DNA of 64,000 nt, taken from positions 3,658,001 to 3,722,000 of the forward strand of contig JAWHQI010000202.1 in NCBI GenBank assembly GCA_033032865.1. Direction: 5' to 3'. This DNA comes from Dactylorhiza incarnata (lineage: Eukaryota > Streptophyta > Magnoliopsida > Asparagales > Orchidaceae). Numbering within the stretch: position 1 is the first letter of the stretch; each line of letters begins with the position of its first letter. Both the position numbers and the translations under genes were made by a program. The notes under the pieces are model-generated. The model made no database searches. It was given only the letters and a program-made list of their open reading frames with translations, and was not told the origin of the DNA. Below, in pieces: positions 12,111 through 24,137 of this stretch.

Positions 12111-14679
12111 GACCTATAGCAATAAAGAGCTTAGGAGGGAAGTCTTACACTCAAGTTATTATAGATGACTTCTCTAGATTCACCTGGGTGTTCTTTCTGA
12201 GATAAAAGTCAGATAACTTTAAAGTTCTTACAGACTTTCTTAAGAGCATACAGATTGAGTACTATACTGTAGTTGCATTGATCAGAAGTGATCATGACAC
12301 TGAGTTTGAGTCTCTTCTCATGCAAGAATTCTATGAGATGGAGGGTATCAGGCATTGCTTCTCAGCTCCTAGAACTCCTCAACAAAATGGGGTAGTTGAA
12401 AGGAAAAATAGAACTCTAATTGAATCAGCAAGAACATTCCTTGCAGATGCTAACTTGCCCCTATCTTTTTGGGCAGAGGCTGTCAGCACAGCAAATTATG
12501 TTCTGAATAGAAGTTTGATACACAAACTTAAGGGTAAAACTCCCTATGAATTGCTTAAAGGGAAGAAACCTAAGGTTGATTATTTTAGAACTTTTGGATG
12601 TAAGTGTTTTGTTCACAACAATGATAAAAGTACCTTAGAAAATTTGAACCAAAATCTGAAGAAGGAATCTTCTTAGGATATTCAATAGTTAGCAAAGCAT
12701 ATAGGGTATTTAACAAATCCTCTCTTAAAATAGAAGAGTCTATGCATGTTTCCTTTGATGAAACTAACATGTTTTACAAGGAGAACAATTCTTCTACCAA
12801 GAACACTTTGCAGGTACCAGCTCTATGTGAAGAGCTTAAAGGATTAAATTTACAGACAGGAGATTCACTGCATCCATCACCACAGACTCTTGAAGACAGT
12901 GAAGAAGAAGATCATCCAGATCTTGTTGATAATCTAAATCAAGTAACAGCAGAACATCCTCCACAGGATGTAACAGCTGAACAAATTCCCAATGTGGATA
13001 CTACTGCTGAACCAACTCCAACTGTTGATCACATCACAGTTAGAGATCATCCAATTTCACAAGTGATTGGTGATATCACAGCAGGTGTTCAAACAAGGCA
13101 CCAACTACACCAAAATCAGATGCATACTTGTTTCCTATCACAAGTTGAACCTCAAACCATAAAAGATGCAGAACAAGATCCAAATTGGATTCTTGCAATG
13201 CAAGAGGAACTCAACCAGTTTGAAAGAAACAAGGTTTGGGATTTGGTTCCAAGACCAAAAGGCCATCCAGTTATTGGCACCAAGTGGGTCTTCAGGAACA
13301 AGCTTGATGATCAAGGCAATATTGTGAGAAACAAAGCAAGATTGGTAGCTTAAGGATATTCACAGGAAGAAGGCATAGATTATGATCAGACATTTGCCCC
13401 TGTTGCAAGGCTTGAAGCTATAAGGATTTTCTTGGCCTTTGCTACATTCAAAAAGTTCAAGGTGTATCAAATGGATGTGAAGAGTGCTTTTCTCAATGGA
13501 GACATCAAAGAAGAAGTCTATGTGGAACAACCACCAGGTTTCATCTCTCCAACTCATTCCTCCTATGTATTTAAGCTTAATAAAGCTCTTTATGGTCTCA
13601 AACAAGCTCCCCGAGCATGGTATGAGACTTTAGCTAATTTTCTCTTGGAAAACAATTTCTGTAGAGGCATAATAGACAAACCATATTTTACAAAGTACAT
13701 AAAAATCAAACTCTACTAGTTCAAATATATGTAGATGACATTATCTTTAGTTCTACAGATTCAAATTTATGCAAAAAGTTCTCTAAACTAATGCAATCTA
13801 AATTTGAAATGAGTAGCATGGGTGAATTATCATACTTCCTTGGTATTCAAGTGAAGCAAACCCCATCTGGAATCTTCATTTCCCAATCTAAGTATGCTAA
13901 GGAATTAGTGAAAAGATTTGGAATGTCTGATTCCTCTACTATGAAAACACCCATGGCCTCTAATGCTGTTATTAATACTGATGAATCAGGGAAACCTGTT
14001 GATCAGAAATTGTATAGGGCAATTGTTGGCTCTCTACTCTATTTAACAGTCAGTAGGCCAGATATAATGTTTGCTACATGTATTTGTGCTAGGTTTCAAG
14101 TTAACCCTAAAGAATCTCATCTTACTTTTCTAAAAAGAATTTTAAGATATATAAAGGGTTGCCCTAATCTAGGACTTTGGTATCCAACAGCATCTGAATT
14201 TGAATTAACTGGATTCTCAGATTCAGATTATGCTGGATGCAGGGTAGACAGGAAAAGCACATCAGGAACTTGTCAGTTTCTTGGTGATAGGCTTGTATCC
14301 TGGTTTTGTAAGAAACAAACATCTGTGTCTACATCAACAGCTGAAGCTGAATACATAGCTGCTGGCAGTTGCTGCTCACAGATATTGTGGATACAAAATC
14401 AGCTCCTAGACTATGGTGTCAACTTAAATAGTTCAGTTATATTTTGTGACAACAGTAGTGCAATATCTATAGCACAAAAATCCAGTTCTCCATAGTAGGA
14501 CTAAACACATAGAAATTAGGCACCACTTCCTTAGGGATAATGTGGATAAAAACAAAATTTGCCTACATTTCATTTCTACTGATTTGCAAAGAGCTGATAT
14601 TTTCACCAAGCCCTTGGATGAAAAGAAGCACATATTCTTTATAAATCAACTAGGAATGATAGATGGAGACTCAATCTGA
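12111..14679 (+). pseudogene. Element A pol, second part: integrase, reverse transcriptase, RNase H
   Basis: Continues the integrase cut at 810. The frame resumes with IAIKSLGGKSYTQVIIDDF, then an in-frame TAA near 12202, the RSDHDTEFES motif (Gly to Asp at a conserved place) and the Glu motif [15 protein letters not shown] frameshift near 12640 precedes the linker. The RT begins [14 protein letters not shown], with a Gln-to-stop TAA at 13351-13353, then [10 protein letters not shown] and [13 protein letters not shown]. After another frameshift near 13690 comes YVDDIIF. RNase H shows STAEAEYIAAGSC and IFCDNSSAIS. A last frameshift near 14480 precedes TKHIEIRHHF and the end GMIDGDSI. It is not functional. 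Confidence 0.92.
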
Positions 14680-15039
14680 TAAAAATTAAATATTTATATT
14701 TATCCCATAAATTCGTCGAACGAAGAACGACGAATTTGAACCATTTGTCAAACAGCAATCGACAAAACCTGTTAACCTTAGAATCGATAAAGACAGTTTC
14801 ATTTGTCGAACGATGGTCGACAAAAAAGGTGTTCTCGTATGGGGTCTGACAAAGAAATAAAGCCTTTTCGACTTCTAATTTTATTAGGTTTTGACGAACA
14901 GCGGCTTACGAATGCGCCCTCATTCTTCGACCCTTCTATATAAGCTTTATTTTATCTTATTCTAAGCTTTGCGCCTATAGAAATCGTCTTTCCCTCTAGT
15001 TCCCCTCTGCACTTGATCTTCATTTTCTTTGCAGGAACA
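14680..15039 (+). promoter_or_regulatory. Pol-ORF2 spacer of A with motif array and TATA box (putative internal promoter)
   Basis: Between the pol stop and the ORF2 start. At 14711-14914 the motifs TTCGTCGAACG and TTTGTCGA with their inverted forms (CGACGAA, TCGACAAA) recur, including a hairpin TTCGTCG/CGACGAA. TATATAAG follows at 14937-14944, about 100 bp before the ORF2 ATG. The same motifs are repeated in this family's LTR (18097-18360). Element B has the same array and TATA box in the same place, so the arrangement is a family trait. Promoter activity is inferred. Confidence 0.7.
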
Positions 15040-17776
15040 ATGGCGATTCCTCAGGCCTCTTTGCACTCAATGAAGTTTGACGCAGGCTTCGATATTGACA
15101 TGGACTCTTTCGAACAGTCTGACCAAATATTCAAAGATATTCTTCAAATGCTGGAAGAACAACATCTAAGGAAGTTTCTAAGCACCAGGCAAAAGATAGC
15201 TGTGGCAGAGATTAAGGAATGGGTTTACACTGCAAAACCAGTCAATGAAAGCTTGTCTAGAACAATCTCAGATCATCAAGTATCTCTCTCCCACCATTCT
15301 TTCTGAAATTTTTGGTTTTGTGAATGGTGATGATGACTTAGATATAAGCTCAAATGAATTTGATGAAGCTTTAGTCAAAATGGGTCATTTGACTGGAAAC
15401 CCTAACCACCTTCTGAAAAAGTACTTGTCCCAGGACTACAAGTTCTTAGCAGACATTGTTGGAAAAGTCTTGCTGGGCAAAACTTCTGGCATGACTACAT
15501 CAATTGGCACCAATTTCTATTGATGGTGGTCTTGATGGAGAAGAAGAAAGTCAACTGGGGATCAATTCTTTTTGAACTGATTAAAAAGAAAAATTCTAAA
15601 GATAGTGTAAGTTTTGGAAGAGTTATAGGGATTTCTGCAGGAAAGACATCCAGACCTTTTGGTGTCACCAAAGGTGACCATAAATGCCAGCAAGAGGCTG
15701 ACCTCATCACTCTTTGCTAAGTGGGATAGGGTAATTCCCAAGAAGAATACAGGAGTTGATGCCTCCAGGAAAAGGAAAACTTCTGAGGACACAAGGACTT
15801 ACCAAGTCACTCCCTCTACCCTTCTAGAAGTTCCTCCCTCAGTTCCTTCTCCTTCTCATATCCCATCTCCACCTGCTCAACAGTCTCCTGCACATTCTCA
15901 TTCTTCACCACCTTCTTCACCTATCAATGATATTCCACCTCTATCTCCAAAACCACAACCTACCACACCTCCATCTCCAATACATAATGAATATCAGTCA
16001 CCCACTCATCCCCCTAGTCCAATCCATCCAGATATTCCCACACACACTACCAACATCAGCAATATCTCTCCAATTCCTATAATCTCATCTCCATCCACTT
16101 CACAACCATCCTCTACTCATCCACCAGATTATCTATCTCTCAATATTACCTCCATTGCTGATCAGGTTTTTGATCATATCCGTCCTAGAATAAGCAAACT
16201 CCTGGATGCAAAACTTGCTCCAGTTCTTCAGGCAATTTCTGCTCTATCTGATAAGATAGCTTCTCTTCCTTCTTATCTTGCTGTCCCTTCTTCTAGGGGC
16301 CTAGATTCAGGCTGCCCTGAAGCTAGGCAGGGGGGGATGTCCTATGAAGAAGCTCCAGAAACAGAAGCTACTCCAGAAGATACAGAAGCTACAGTTTTTG
16401 ATACAGATATGGTTGATACACAAGTTATAGAAGAAATAAATAGTAAATGCATTCTTCCTTCCACTGACCTATATAGTTTATTATCAAAATTTGATGTTAA
16501 ATATACTTCAAGGGTATCACCAAAAGTGTACATAGAGGATTTATCAATGGCTCTGATATGCCTTCCTCAGAAGACTCATTCTAATATCATAAAAAGTTAT
16601 ATCTCCTCTATTCCTTCAATCACTGATCAAGACATCCAGATGAAGGATCTTTCTGCAGAACATGAAGAAGATCTTGCAGAATTCCTTGCACCAGATACAA
16701 CAGTCTCAAACATTGTTTCCTCACCTCCAATTCCTATATGGAATGAAGAACCAATGCCAAGCTTTGATGAAATCTGGAAAGAGGCAGATGCAGAGTTTGA
16801 TGAAGCTGAAGAAGAAAGATTAAAAGCTCGTGAAGCAATCAAAAGAATTGATGACTTATATAATAAGCCAATTTCTTCTTCTAACTCTGAAGATGATAAT
16901 GATGATAATAGTGATTCTGATGATACATTATCAAAGAAAAGAAAGAAAAGAACAACTAAGTCAAAGGCTATTCCCAAGCCTCCAAATCCAAAGAATGACA
17001 TTCCTCTTTATATTTTGTATAATGTTCCTCTTGGTGAGAAAACTCCTCACTGGATGAAGCTCTCCAGAAATGAGAATAACAGAAGGAAGAAATTCAAGAA
17101 GACTGGCTACATCCCTGACAAACCTGTCAAGCACAATCATCCTCCTCCACCTCCTCCTCCAGCAGCTGGTGCAGCAGGATCAGCAGGTGTATCATCCTCT
17201 TCTCAGAAGCAAAGCCCTCAACAATCAGGGAGACCTGGTAGTTCTAGTGGTTCTCAAACCTCTGGATCAGCCAGTGCTCCTCCTTCTATGAAATCAGCAC
17301 TTGCCTTACAAAAGAGTCAAGCCCTTATTTCACCTCAAATATCTTCAGAATACAAACTTCACATTTTTGATGGATCTCTACACAGAGATAAAGCACCTCA
17401 AAAAGTCACTAAGGATAAAGATGTTTCAGAAGATATTTATTATTCTCCAGATCCTGAAGAAGAAAGATTATTTCAAATGGCAAGATTCAAAGAGTCAACT
17501 GCTCTTGCACAGATTAACCAGGCAAAAGCAGAAGGCAGAGATTTCTCAAATATCTCAACCATGTCAGAATACAGAAGAAAAGAACTTGAAAAGTACAAAC
17601 CAATTAAAGCATTCAATGCTGGGGAATATATTGATATGCACCCAGAAGCATTTATTCCTCATGTCAAAGAACAGAAAATCATTGGAGCTCAAGATCTGTT
17701 CATTAGCAAAAAGAAATCAGAAGATCCTAACAGGAAGATCATATTCAAGCCACCTTCTCAGGACAAAAAGTCTTAA
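15040..17776 (+). pseudogene. Element A ORF2: post-pol accessory protein, broken
   Basis: Starts MAIPQASLHSMKFDAGFDID, with the same start as in B. The N-terminal folded domain (about 230 residues) includes FLADIVGKVLLGK and is shared with the ORF2 of B, C and D. It is split here by three frameshifts between 15290 and 15700. From about 15725 the rest is open in one frame: a Pro/Ser-rich linker, a second conserved block (LLSKFDVKYTSRVSPKVYIE), an Asp/Ser run followed by a Lys/Arg-rich nuclear-signal-like stretch (KKRKKRTTKSK), and a C-terminal block ending IIFKPPSQDKKS. I see no signal peptide or membrane segment, so despite its position it does not look like an envelope protein. Biochemical role unknown. 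Confidence 0.75.
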
Positions 17777-17955
17777 ATTATTACTTATTTATGACTGTAA
17801 AGTTTCTAAACTCAAAGCATCTTACTCTTATCTTATCTGATAATCTATTTAATTCTGTCAGATATATTTCATTTTATCTTGCTCTGTTGTTTATATCTCT
17901 GTTGTATTTATTCAATTACTTGTCAAATAGTATCCTAACCCAAGTAAGGGGAGAT
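17777..17955 (+). other. Element A 3' untranslated stretch and polypurine tract
   Basis: AT-rich non-coding DNA ending in CAAGTAAGGGGAGAT (17941-17955), which abuts the LTR and is the plus-strand primer by position. Confidence 0.8.
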
Positions 17956-18096
17956 TGTTGGAACAACCATATTACTGATTTGGGCTAGGATCACTATATG
18001 TTGATTAGGATCTGTATTGGCCCCATTGTATAGTCTTAGGGTCAACTTTTAGGCTGATTACATTAGTCAAAACTTAGGAAAATTCAAGCTAAACAA

Positions 18097-18360
18097 ATGG
18101 CGAGTGGTGTTCGACGAATGTTCAGATTCGTTCGACAAATTGTTTCCAGGAGACTGAAGAAATATAGACAGTTCCAGCTCTCGACATTTCCTAAGCAGCG
18201 CTCGACAAATGGCCAGTGGCGCTCGACGAATTCTAGCCAGCGCTTGACAAATGGCCAACAACGCTCGACGAATTCTAGTCAGCGCTCGACAAATTCCTCT
18301 CTGAAGGTCAGAATAATATTCTCAGTTGGACATCAGTTCTCTGAACACAAATCGACAGAA
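18097..18360. promoter_or_regulatory. TCGACRAAT motif array in the A LTR
   Basis: At least eight copies of GTTCGACGAAT, GCTCGACAAATGGCC, GCTCGACGAATTC and variants in 260 bp. The same motif, in both orientations, forms the array in the pol-ORF2 spacer. It lies upstream of AT-rich TATA-like sequence (about 18420-18440). Confidence 0.65.
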
Positions 18361-19434
18361 TAACGGGTATATTTATTTCTCATTGGACGTATTCAGTCTG
18401 CCATGTAAGGATATCTTTCTTATTTATTATATCCTTATATTCTTTTTATTCCAAGAATAAGAATAGCCGTTGACATTTAATGCCAAGGCATCTTTCTCGA
18501 CAAAAGGAATTGAAAGGACCTGCCAAAATCGTTTTGGGTGGCTACCTGGTTCCAAGAAGGATTTAAGTCAGAAAAAGACATTCCTTAAAAGACAGAAGAT
18601 TTGAATTTGAAAATAGACATGCTATCAGAGAAGAAATATTATCAACTGAGAGAGTCGATTTTCATATAGAAAAACAGAGAAAAACTTCACCATCTCCAAC
18701 TCTCTCTGTTATCACAGAACAAGGAGAACAGAAGAAGTTTAAGAGGAAGAAGAAGAAGAAAATATACTATTCTTTCCAGCATTCTTCCTCATCAAGGCAG
18801 CATCCTCTTCATTCTGAGAACAAGATTCAATCTCTCAGATCTGCTGCAAGATAAAGTCTTTCAAGAGCAACAACAATCTGGAGATTAATTTCTTCCAGAT
18901 AATCTGCTACAAAGACTTCTGTTTGAGAAAGCTCTATCCACAAAGCTGTCATCAACTCTCATCAAACAGGGGGAGTTTTCTGCTTCAACACCATTTGTCT
19001 TCTCTTAGATCATTGACAGAGAAGAACATTCTAAACCTTTTATCTCATCTTGTACAGGGTTAATACTCCCTTCAAAAGTTTACCCAGTGGTGGCAAGACA
19101 CCTTATCAAAAAATCCTTGTGTGGTTTTTAAGCACCTTATCAAAAGCTTATTGGTGTGTGGACACCTTATCAAAAACCCCTTGGTGCCTGGGCACCTTAT
19201 CAACCCTCCTAGTGGATTCCTACCAAGAGTGGTAGAAGAGTAGACATACCCAGATTTATTGGGGAACTAGTATAGCTCCTTGTGTTTTCTGTGCTTGCTT
19301 ATTTCTGTGTGCTTGTGTTGTGTGCTTTTTACTGTTCCTATTTTTATCTTTAATTCTCACTGATTACACATATACTTAAACAATATTTTAAATTCCGCTA
19401 TAAAACTAAACAAAAAGTTTTAATACTCTATTCA

Positions 19435-19451
19435 CCCCCCCCCCCCCCCCC
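19435..19451. repeat. Poly-C run near LTR end
   Basis: Seventeen consecutive C within TATTCAC(C)nTCTAG. B has 14 at the matching place and the C LTR only six, so the flanks are conserved and the run has expanded in the A/B family. Confidence 0.9.
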
Positions 19452-19485
19452 TCTAGTGTAATTTAAGATCTGACCTCCACTTTCA

Positions 19486-20099
19486 GAATTTTTCTGTCCC
19501 ATCCAGAGGGTATCCAAATTCCATCCAAGATACTGAGATCAGGGTCCTGGAGTTAGGGCTCCTCTTGCATGACTATGGATCCTGCGCAATTTCCCTAAGC
19601 CTCTTATGTATGTATCTCTTGCTCTGAACCCTTTTCCTTTTTTTGGAGCTAGCAGATTCTCCAAATTCTATGCCATACGTTTCTGAAGCAGTGCTTTTAC
19701 ATTTTTCTGCTAACTCAAAAGTTGAGGGAGGTTTCTGTAAGTCTTGCTTAACTTGATTAACTGTCCACATGGCTTGATTTGAGCCAACATTTATTATTGC
19801 CTTCTCCCCCTTTAAGACTTCTTCAGATGTGTGATCATCAAGAGCTACTTATACTAAATTCATCCTCTCATGCAGATGTTGTTCAGCCTCATCGAAGTTA
19901 TTCCTTACCTCTAGCATATGTTCATCTACGTTTTGAGTTCACTTCCATTCTGTTCAAGATTTGATCTCTATCTGAATTCATGAACCCTGCTATCTGTTAA
20001 GGAGCTCTTTCAGTATTTCTTGACATAGTCCCTTGTCTTTGGATGATCTAATGAGTCTGATGTCCAACCTTGTTAATCTCTTGAACAACATGTTCCATT
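19486..20099 (-). pseudogene. Element D ORF2, 3' segment (left of C)
   Basis: Degenerate continuation of the D ORF2 interrupted by C. An open stretch (about 19573-19770) is Lys/Arg-rich with SSKKRKRVQSKRYIHKR, resembling the basic C-terminal part of ORF2 proteins. The surrounding frame has several stops. It joins the segment at 30654 once C and one CCATT are removed. Its left end is cut by A's LTR. Confidence 0.6.
20095..20099. repeat. Target site duplication of element C (CCATT), left copy
   Basis: CCATT here and at 30654-30658 directly flank the two 977-bp LTRs. Confidence 0.95.
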
Positions 20100-21076
20100 T
20101 GAAAGTATCTAGTTGCGGCCTAAATCACCTAGAGGGGGGTGAATAGGTGGATTCTATGTCTTAAAGCGGAATTAAAAAATTAACACAGAAAAGCAAACAA
20201 ACAGCCACAGCACAGACACAAGGATTTTATAGAGGTTCCCCGATGTGGGTAGTCCTCTTTCCCGCCTCGCCTATCTAGCACTTCGAGGCTAGACTCGGCT
20301 ACTTCACCAATCTCAGATTATAACTAATCTTACACCTCGGAGTTAAAACTCCTACAACTCGGAGTATACAACTCCTACAACTCGGAGTATAACAACTCCT
20401 ACAACTCGGAGTATAACAACTCCTACAAACAAACTCGGAGTGAAAAACTCCTACAAAAGAAGAGATATGGAAATACAATACTTCTTCTTAACCTTTAAAG
20501 AGAATAACTTCAGATCTTGGAAACTGAGTCTTCTTCTCAACCTTGAAAGAAAGCTTGGCACTTGAAAGATGTGAAGACAGAGGACTTGGCTAACCAGATC
20601 TGAATAGGCCCTTTGACTTACTTGAAAGAATCTTCAATAAAGAGAGCAGCAATAAGATCAAAGGCCTTCTTCTGAGCAATCTCTAACAACAAAAGAGAGA
20701 GGAACTTGAGCAGTAAATGTTAGGTCTCAGAATTCTTGTTCAGCAAAAGAGAAAGGAGATCGACTTTCTTTTAACTTTTTCTTTTCTTCTGAAAGCCTGC
20801 TCCACTCCTCAACCTTGAAAACCTTCAGTCATGAGTATATGAAGTGCACCCCAAAAGAGAGATTACACATGGACCAACACTTTGTTCTATTCAATGAGGG
20901 ATTACATTGTTTAGAACTGTGTTTGGTGATCCATTGCAACCTGACTTTGGTGTGCACTTAGCATTACAACCTGTCATAACACATCTAAACAAAAGTCATG
21001 AAATACAAATACAATTCATTTTAGTTTACTAGGGGACATCTTCAAATCAAGGTGATTGTAGACACAATACCCAACA
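20100..21076 (-). repeat. Element C 3' LTR
   Basis: 977 bp; on the minus strand TGTTGGGTATTG...GATACTTTCA. It includes a tandem array of a roughly 24-bp unit (CTCGGAGTATAACAACTCCT) at about 20336-20450, in which GGAGT/ACTCC form inverted repeats, and the conserved TATTCACCCCCCTCTAG box. Confidence 0.96.
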
Positions 21077-21091
21077 ATCTCCCCCTATTTG
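21077..21091 (-). other. Element C polypurine tract
   Basis: On the minus strand AAATAGGGGGAGAT runs into the LTR start. It resembles the tract of B (AAATAGGGGGAGAT) exactly over its core. Confidence 0.85.
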
Positions 21092-21280
21092 AAGATGTCA
21101 TAACCCTAGGCACTAACTTGAATTGCACAGAAGGAATACTAAATGAGAATGCAGAACCCAGGCAGCAATATATATAAAAGGAAAAGAAACAGAGTAGGAC
21201 TAAATGTTTTAGCTTAACACAAAAGAAATGTGTATATATATATAAGCAAAGAAAACATCAAGATCCCAGATAGGCACAGC

Positions 21281-23815
21281 TTATTCATGACCTTTGCCTT
21301 TCATTTTTGCAAACATTCTGTCCACTGCCTCAGATTTCTTCTTCAGTTCTGAATCCATTCTCTCAAAAAATGCCTTTGGCTTAGGCCAGTATTTGTCAGG
21401 AGCAGACTCTTTAGATCCACCATTCTTGAAGTGAATTCTTCTTTCATTTGTCCTTTTCTCAAACTTGCTCCACTCTTCTGAACTATAAAGGTCACTGACT
21501 TTTTCATTCTGATTGCTGACTCTATCAAAAGCAGAGAGAATAATACTTTTGGAGATGGGGCTCCAACTTTCTTGGAAGTTTCTAGGACGAGGCAAATCAT
21601 AAAATTCTCTGATCTTCTTAAGTGGATTAGACCTCTTAGCAGATGGCTTATCAGCAAAAAGCTTCCTTTTTAAGGACTTCTCAGAGGGATCAGCAAAAAG
21701 AGAGCTGTCAGGATCTTGAACAAGGGATGGATTATCCCACAATTCCTGATAAGATGAAGCAGGGATGACTTCATCAGCAAATACAGAATCCTCAACAGGA
21801 TTTGGAGAGAAACTAGGAGCCCTGGGTCCTGGAGCACTAGATGAGGGAAGATCTGATCCTTTATCCACAACAGTAAACCCAAGCATTTCAGCCACTTGCT
21901 TGAACAGTCAGCTTTGGCCTTCATAAGTATACCAATTTACATCCTTAACATTTTGTAAGATGTTTTCCTTGAGATCTTGCATTTGAGAAGCTACACTATC
22001 ATTTAACTCATCCATTTTGCTTGCATTTTCTTCTAACTTGGATACCACACTCTCCTCCCCCTTTATGACATCTTCATGTAGGAGGGTATATAATCTTTTC
22101 AGCTGATTTTCAACTTGATCATCCAAGTAAGTTATACCTTGATCATGAGCAGAGCTGAGAGAAGAGATAGCAGTAGTCAGATGTAAAACATCTTCACTGA
22201 CCTTATGCAGATTCTGGAGAGCATGCCCAACAGCTTTATTTGTATGATCCAAGGCTTTCCCTGCAGATAGCATCCAGGCTTCTTGATCACTCTTGAATCT
22301 TCCCATATCATGCTTGATCTCAGCCATTTCCTGCTTCAGAGAACTATCAACAGAGTCAATCTTCTTATAGACTTGCTTGATAGAGTGATCAAAGTGATCA
22401 GTCTGACCCTTTAGCAGCCCTGCTATGGACTTCAGCAAAGAAGAGTGAGAGCTATCACCAGTCTCAACCTCTTCAGGAGAAAATTTATCAGCTACAAAAC
22501 TTGAGGACTGTGTTATGTTTTCAAGTACAGTTGCTCTTGGAGAAATGCTCCTAGCCACAAAAACTTCTGGAGGAGGCAAAAGCAGCACAGAAGGGAGGAC
22601 CTCAGAAGGAACAGATTCAGCCATGAAGAAATCTTCCTGGTCTATCTCCCCCTCAAGTAGAGACATCTCCTTAGCCAACTTCAGCATGGCACCAAGGCTG
22701 CCCTTCTCCCCAGAGTCAGATTGCTCATGAGGAGAGTCTGGCAAGATTTCATGAGCTTCAGAGTGAGAATCAACCATGGCAGGTGATCTCCTTGAATCTT
22801 CCAGCTGAGGAGCCTCAACAAAAACAGCAGCAACCTCTGGGCCCTCTAAATCAAGATCAGCACCAGGAAAGACACTATCAACAGGATCAATATGTACTTG
22901 ATCAGCATCACTTGGAGGAGCAACATCTGCAGCACCACTGCTTGCACCAATGTCTCTTGGGGTTGGAAACTCCCCCTCAACATGGGCATCTCTGTCCTGT
23001 GCAGGAGCTGGACTAAGTCCACTCCCCCTGGAGGATTTCCCTGCTTCAATGGATCTATGTTCATCAGGGATAGGGGCCTCATCATCACTCAAAGCAGCCC
23101 TTACTCCAGCATTCCCTAAGCCCTTGGGAATTACCCTTTCCCATTTGGTGAAAATGGTTGAGTTGATCTTCTTTGTGTGGTGGATGGAGAGACCTCTTCC
23201 AAGATTAAAAAAATCTGGATTACTACTGTGGAGAAGTAGACTGAGAATTCTTCCAAAATTCAGAGCAAGAAAACTTTCTTTAATCTTCTCAAAGATTACT
23301 TCACCAAAATTGAAATTTTTTCGACAAATTATAGCGGTGTGAATTTTGAAAGCCTCTTCAGAGAGGTAGTCGTGAGAACCTACCTTGCATAATAAAACTT
23401 TTCCTATAATATCACACAGAAGCTTACCTCCATCATTCATGAACTTTCTTCTGATTTTGGCGCTATGATCAAGAATGCCACAAAATCTTCTGGCTCTGAA
23501 AATATCTTCAACAGACAACTCTTCAGATTCAACTTCTGGCATCCTCAACGATCGGTTGATACCACTAGCCTTCAAAATTATTTTGCAAGACCGAATAGAG
23601 CTTTTGATCTTCTTACCTTGGCCTGAGATTTTGGCATTGCGATAGAACTCCAGAATATCCTGTTCTAGGATTTTAGCCGGCTCTTCCAGGATAAAACTGA
23701 GCCCGGCGACATCAAGCATTAAGATCACATTTCGAAATTCATCGGAAGCTGAGCGGAAGGCGCCTCTCACCAACTCTCCCCCTGAGTTCAAGCCACCTGA
23801 GGCTTTGGGCGCCAT
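21281..23815 (-). pseudogene. Element C ORF2: post-pol accessory protein, one internal stop
   Basis: A single frame of about 844 codons from MAPKASGGLNSGGELVRG, interrupted only by TGA at 21908-21910 (about codon 636, consistent with CGA to TGA). The N-terminal domain (residues about 1-215) contains LLCDIIGKVLLCKVGSHD and is the shared ORF2 domain. An acidic Ser/Pro-rich middle follows, then predicted coiled-coil segments (about residues 500-630, e.g. IKQVYKKIDSVDSSLKQEMA). The C-terminal 200 residues are basic. No signal peptide or transmembrane segment. The domain layout recalls the plant 'putative transposon protein' family (Transposase_32-like), but that is a resemblance from memory. Role unknown. 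Confidence 0.8.
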
Positions 23816-24137
23816 TGAAGTCGTCGACGTCGAGGAAGAGAAACAGAGAAATCGCGAAGGAGGAGACGAACGGTCGGGTAGGGTTTCACGGAAGGTTTCG
23901 TGAAATCGTGATGTTTTCTTATAATTTATATATATATATATAACTCTAAGTAGAGCGCGTACCTGTAGCATGATAAAGCTGTAGATAGATAGGGATATGA
24001 TTCCACGGGAGATGAATTTGAGAAGAATAAATTAACTGATAAAAGTTGTCCCGTGAACACCCGTGAAACTTCATGAAATTTTCTGGGTTAATACGTGACG
24101 TCTCGTGCAATTTCGTGAACTTTCAACAGTCCCAAAT
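23816..24137 (-). promoter_or_regulatory. Pol-ORF2 spacer of C with CGTGAA motifs and TATA tract
   Basis: Between pol and ORF2. CGTGAA/TTCACG occurs repeatedly on both sides of an AT run TATATATATATAA (about 23925-23943) that could serve as TATA box. Same position as the A and B spacers but with a different motif. Promoter role inferred. Confidence 0.55.

Larger units (their letters stand above)
1..19485 (+). mobile_element. Element A: Ty1/copia retrotransposon with extra 3' ORF (5' end outside window)
   Basis: Composite of 1-810 and 12111-19485; everything between is the later insertion T. Order on the + strand: end of gag, protease, integrase, reverse transcriptase, RNase H, a 360-bp spacer with a TATA box, a second ORF (ORF2), a purine tract and a 3' LTR. 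The protease-integrase-RT-RNase H order is diagnostic of Ty1/copia. The extra ORF after pol is an arrangement known from the SIRE/Maximus lineage. The copy is dead: pol and ORF2 carry several frameshifts and stops. The 5' LTR lies left of the window, so its age and target duplication cannot be read. Element B at the right end is the same family in reverse orientation. Confidence 0.9.
17956..19485 (+). repeat. Element A 3' LTR
   Basis: About 1530 bp, TGTTGGAACAACC...CCACTTTCA. Homologous throughout to the inverted LTR of B (57104-58607). It contains the TCGACRAAT motif array, four copies of a short 'CACCTTATCAAAA' repeat near 19100-19200, and a run of 17 C near the end. Right flank is the D remnant. 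Confidence 0.9.

Noticed and set aside
20334..20460. Possible CRISPR-like array of regularly spaced repeats
   Set aside because: Short tandem units with no variable spacers, inside a plant LTR and duplicated exactly in the other LTR of C.
22515..23342. Plus-strand frames opposite C ORF2 as antisense genes
   Set aside because: No promoter or splice structure and no recognisable domains; shadows of the ORF2 codon composition, unlike the F antisense genes.
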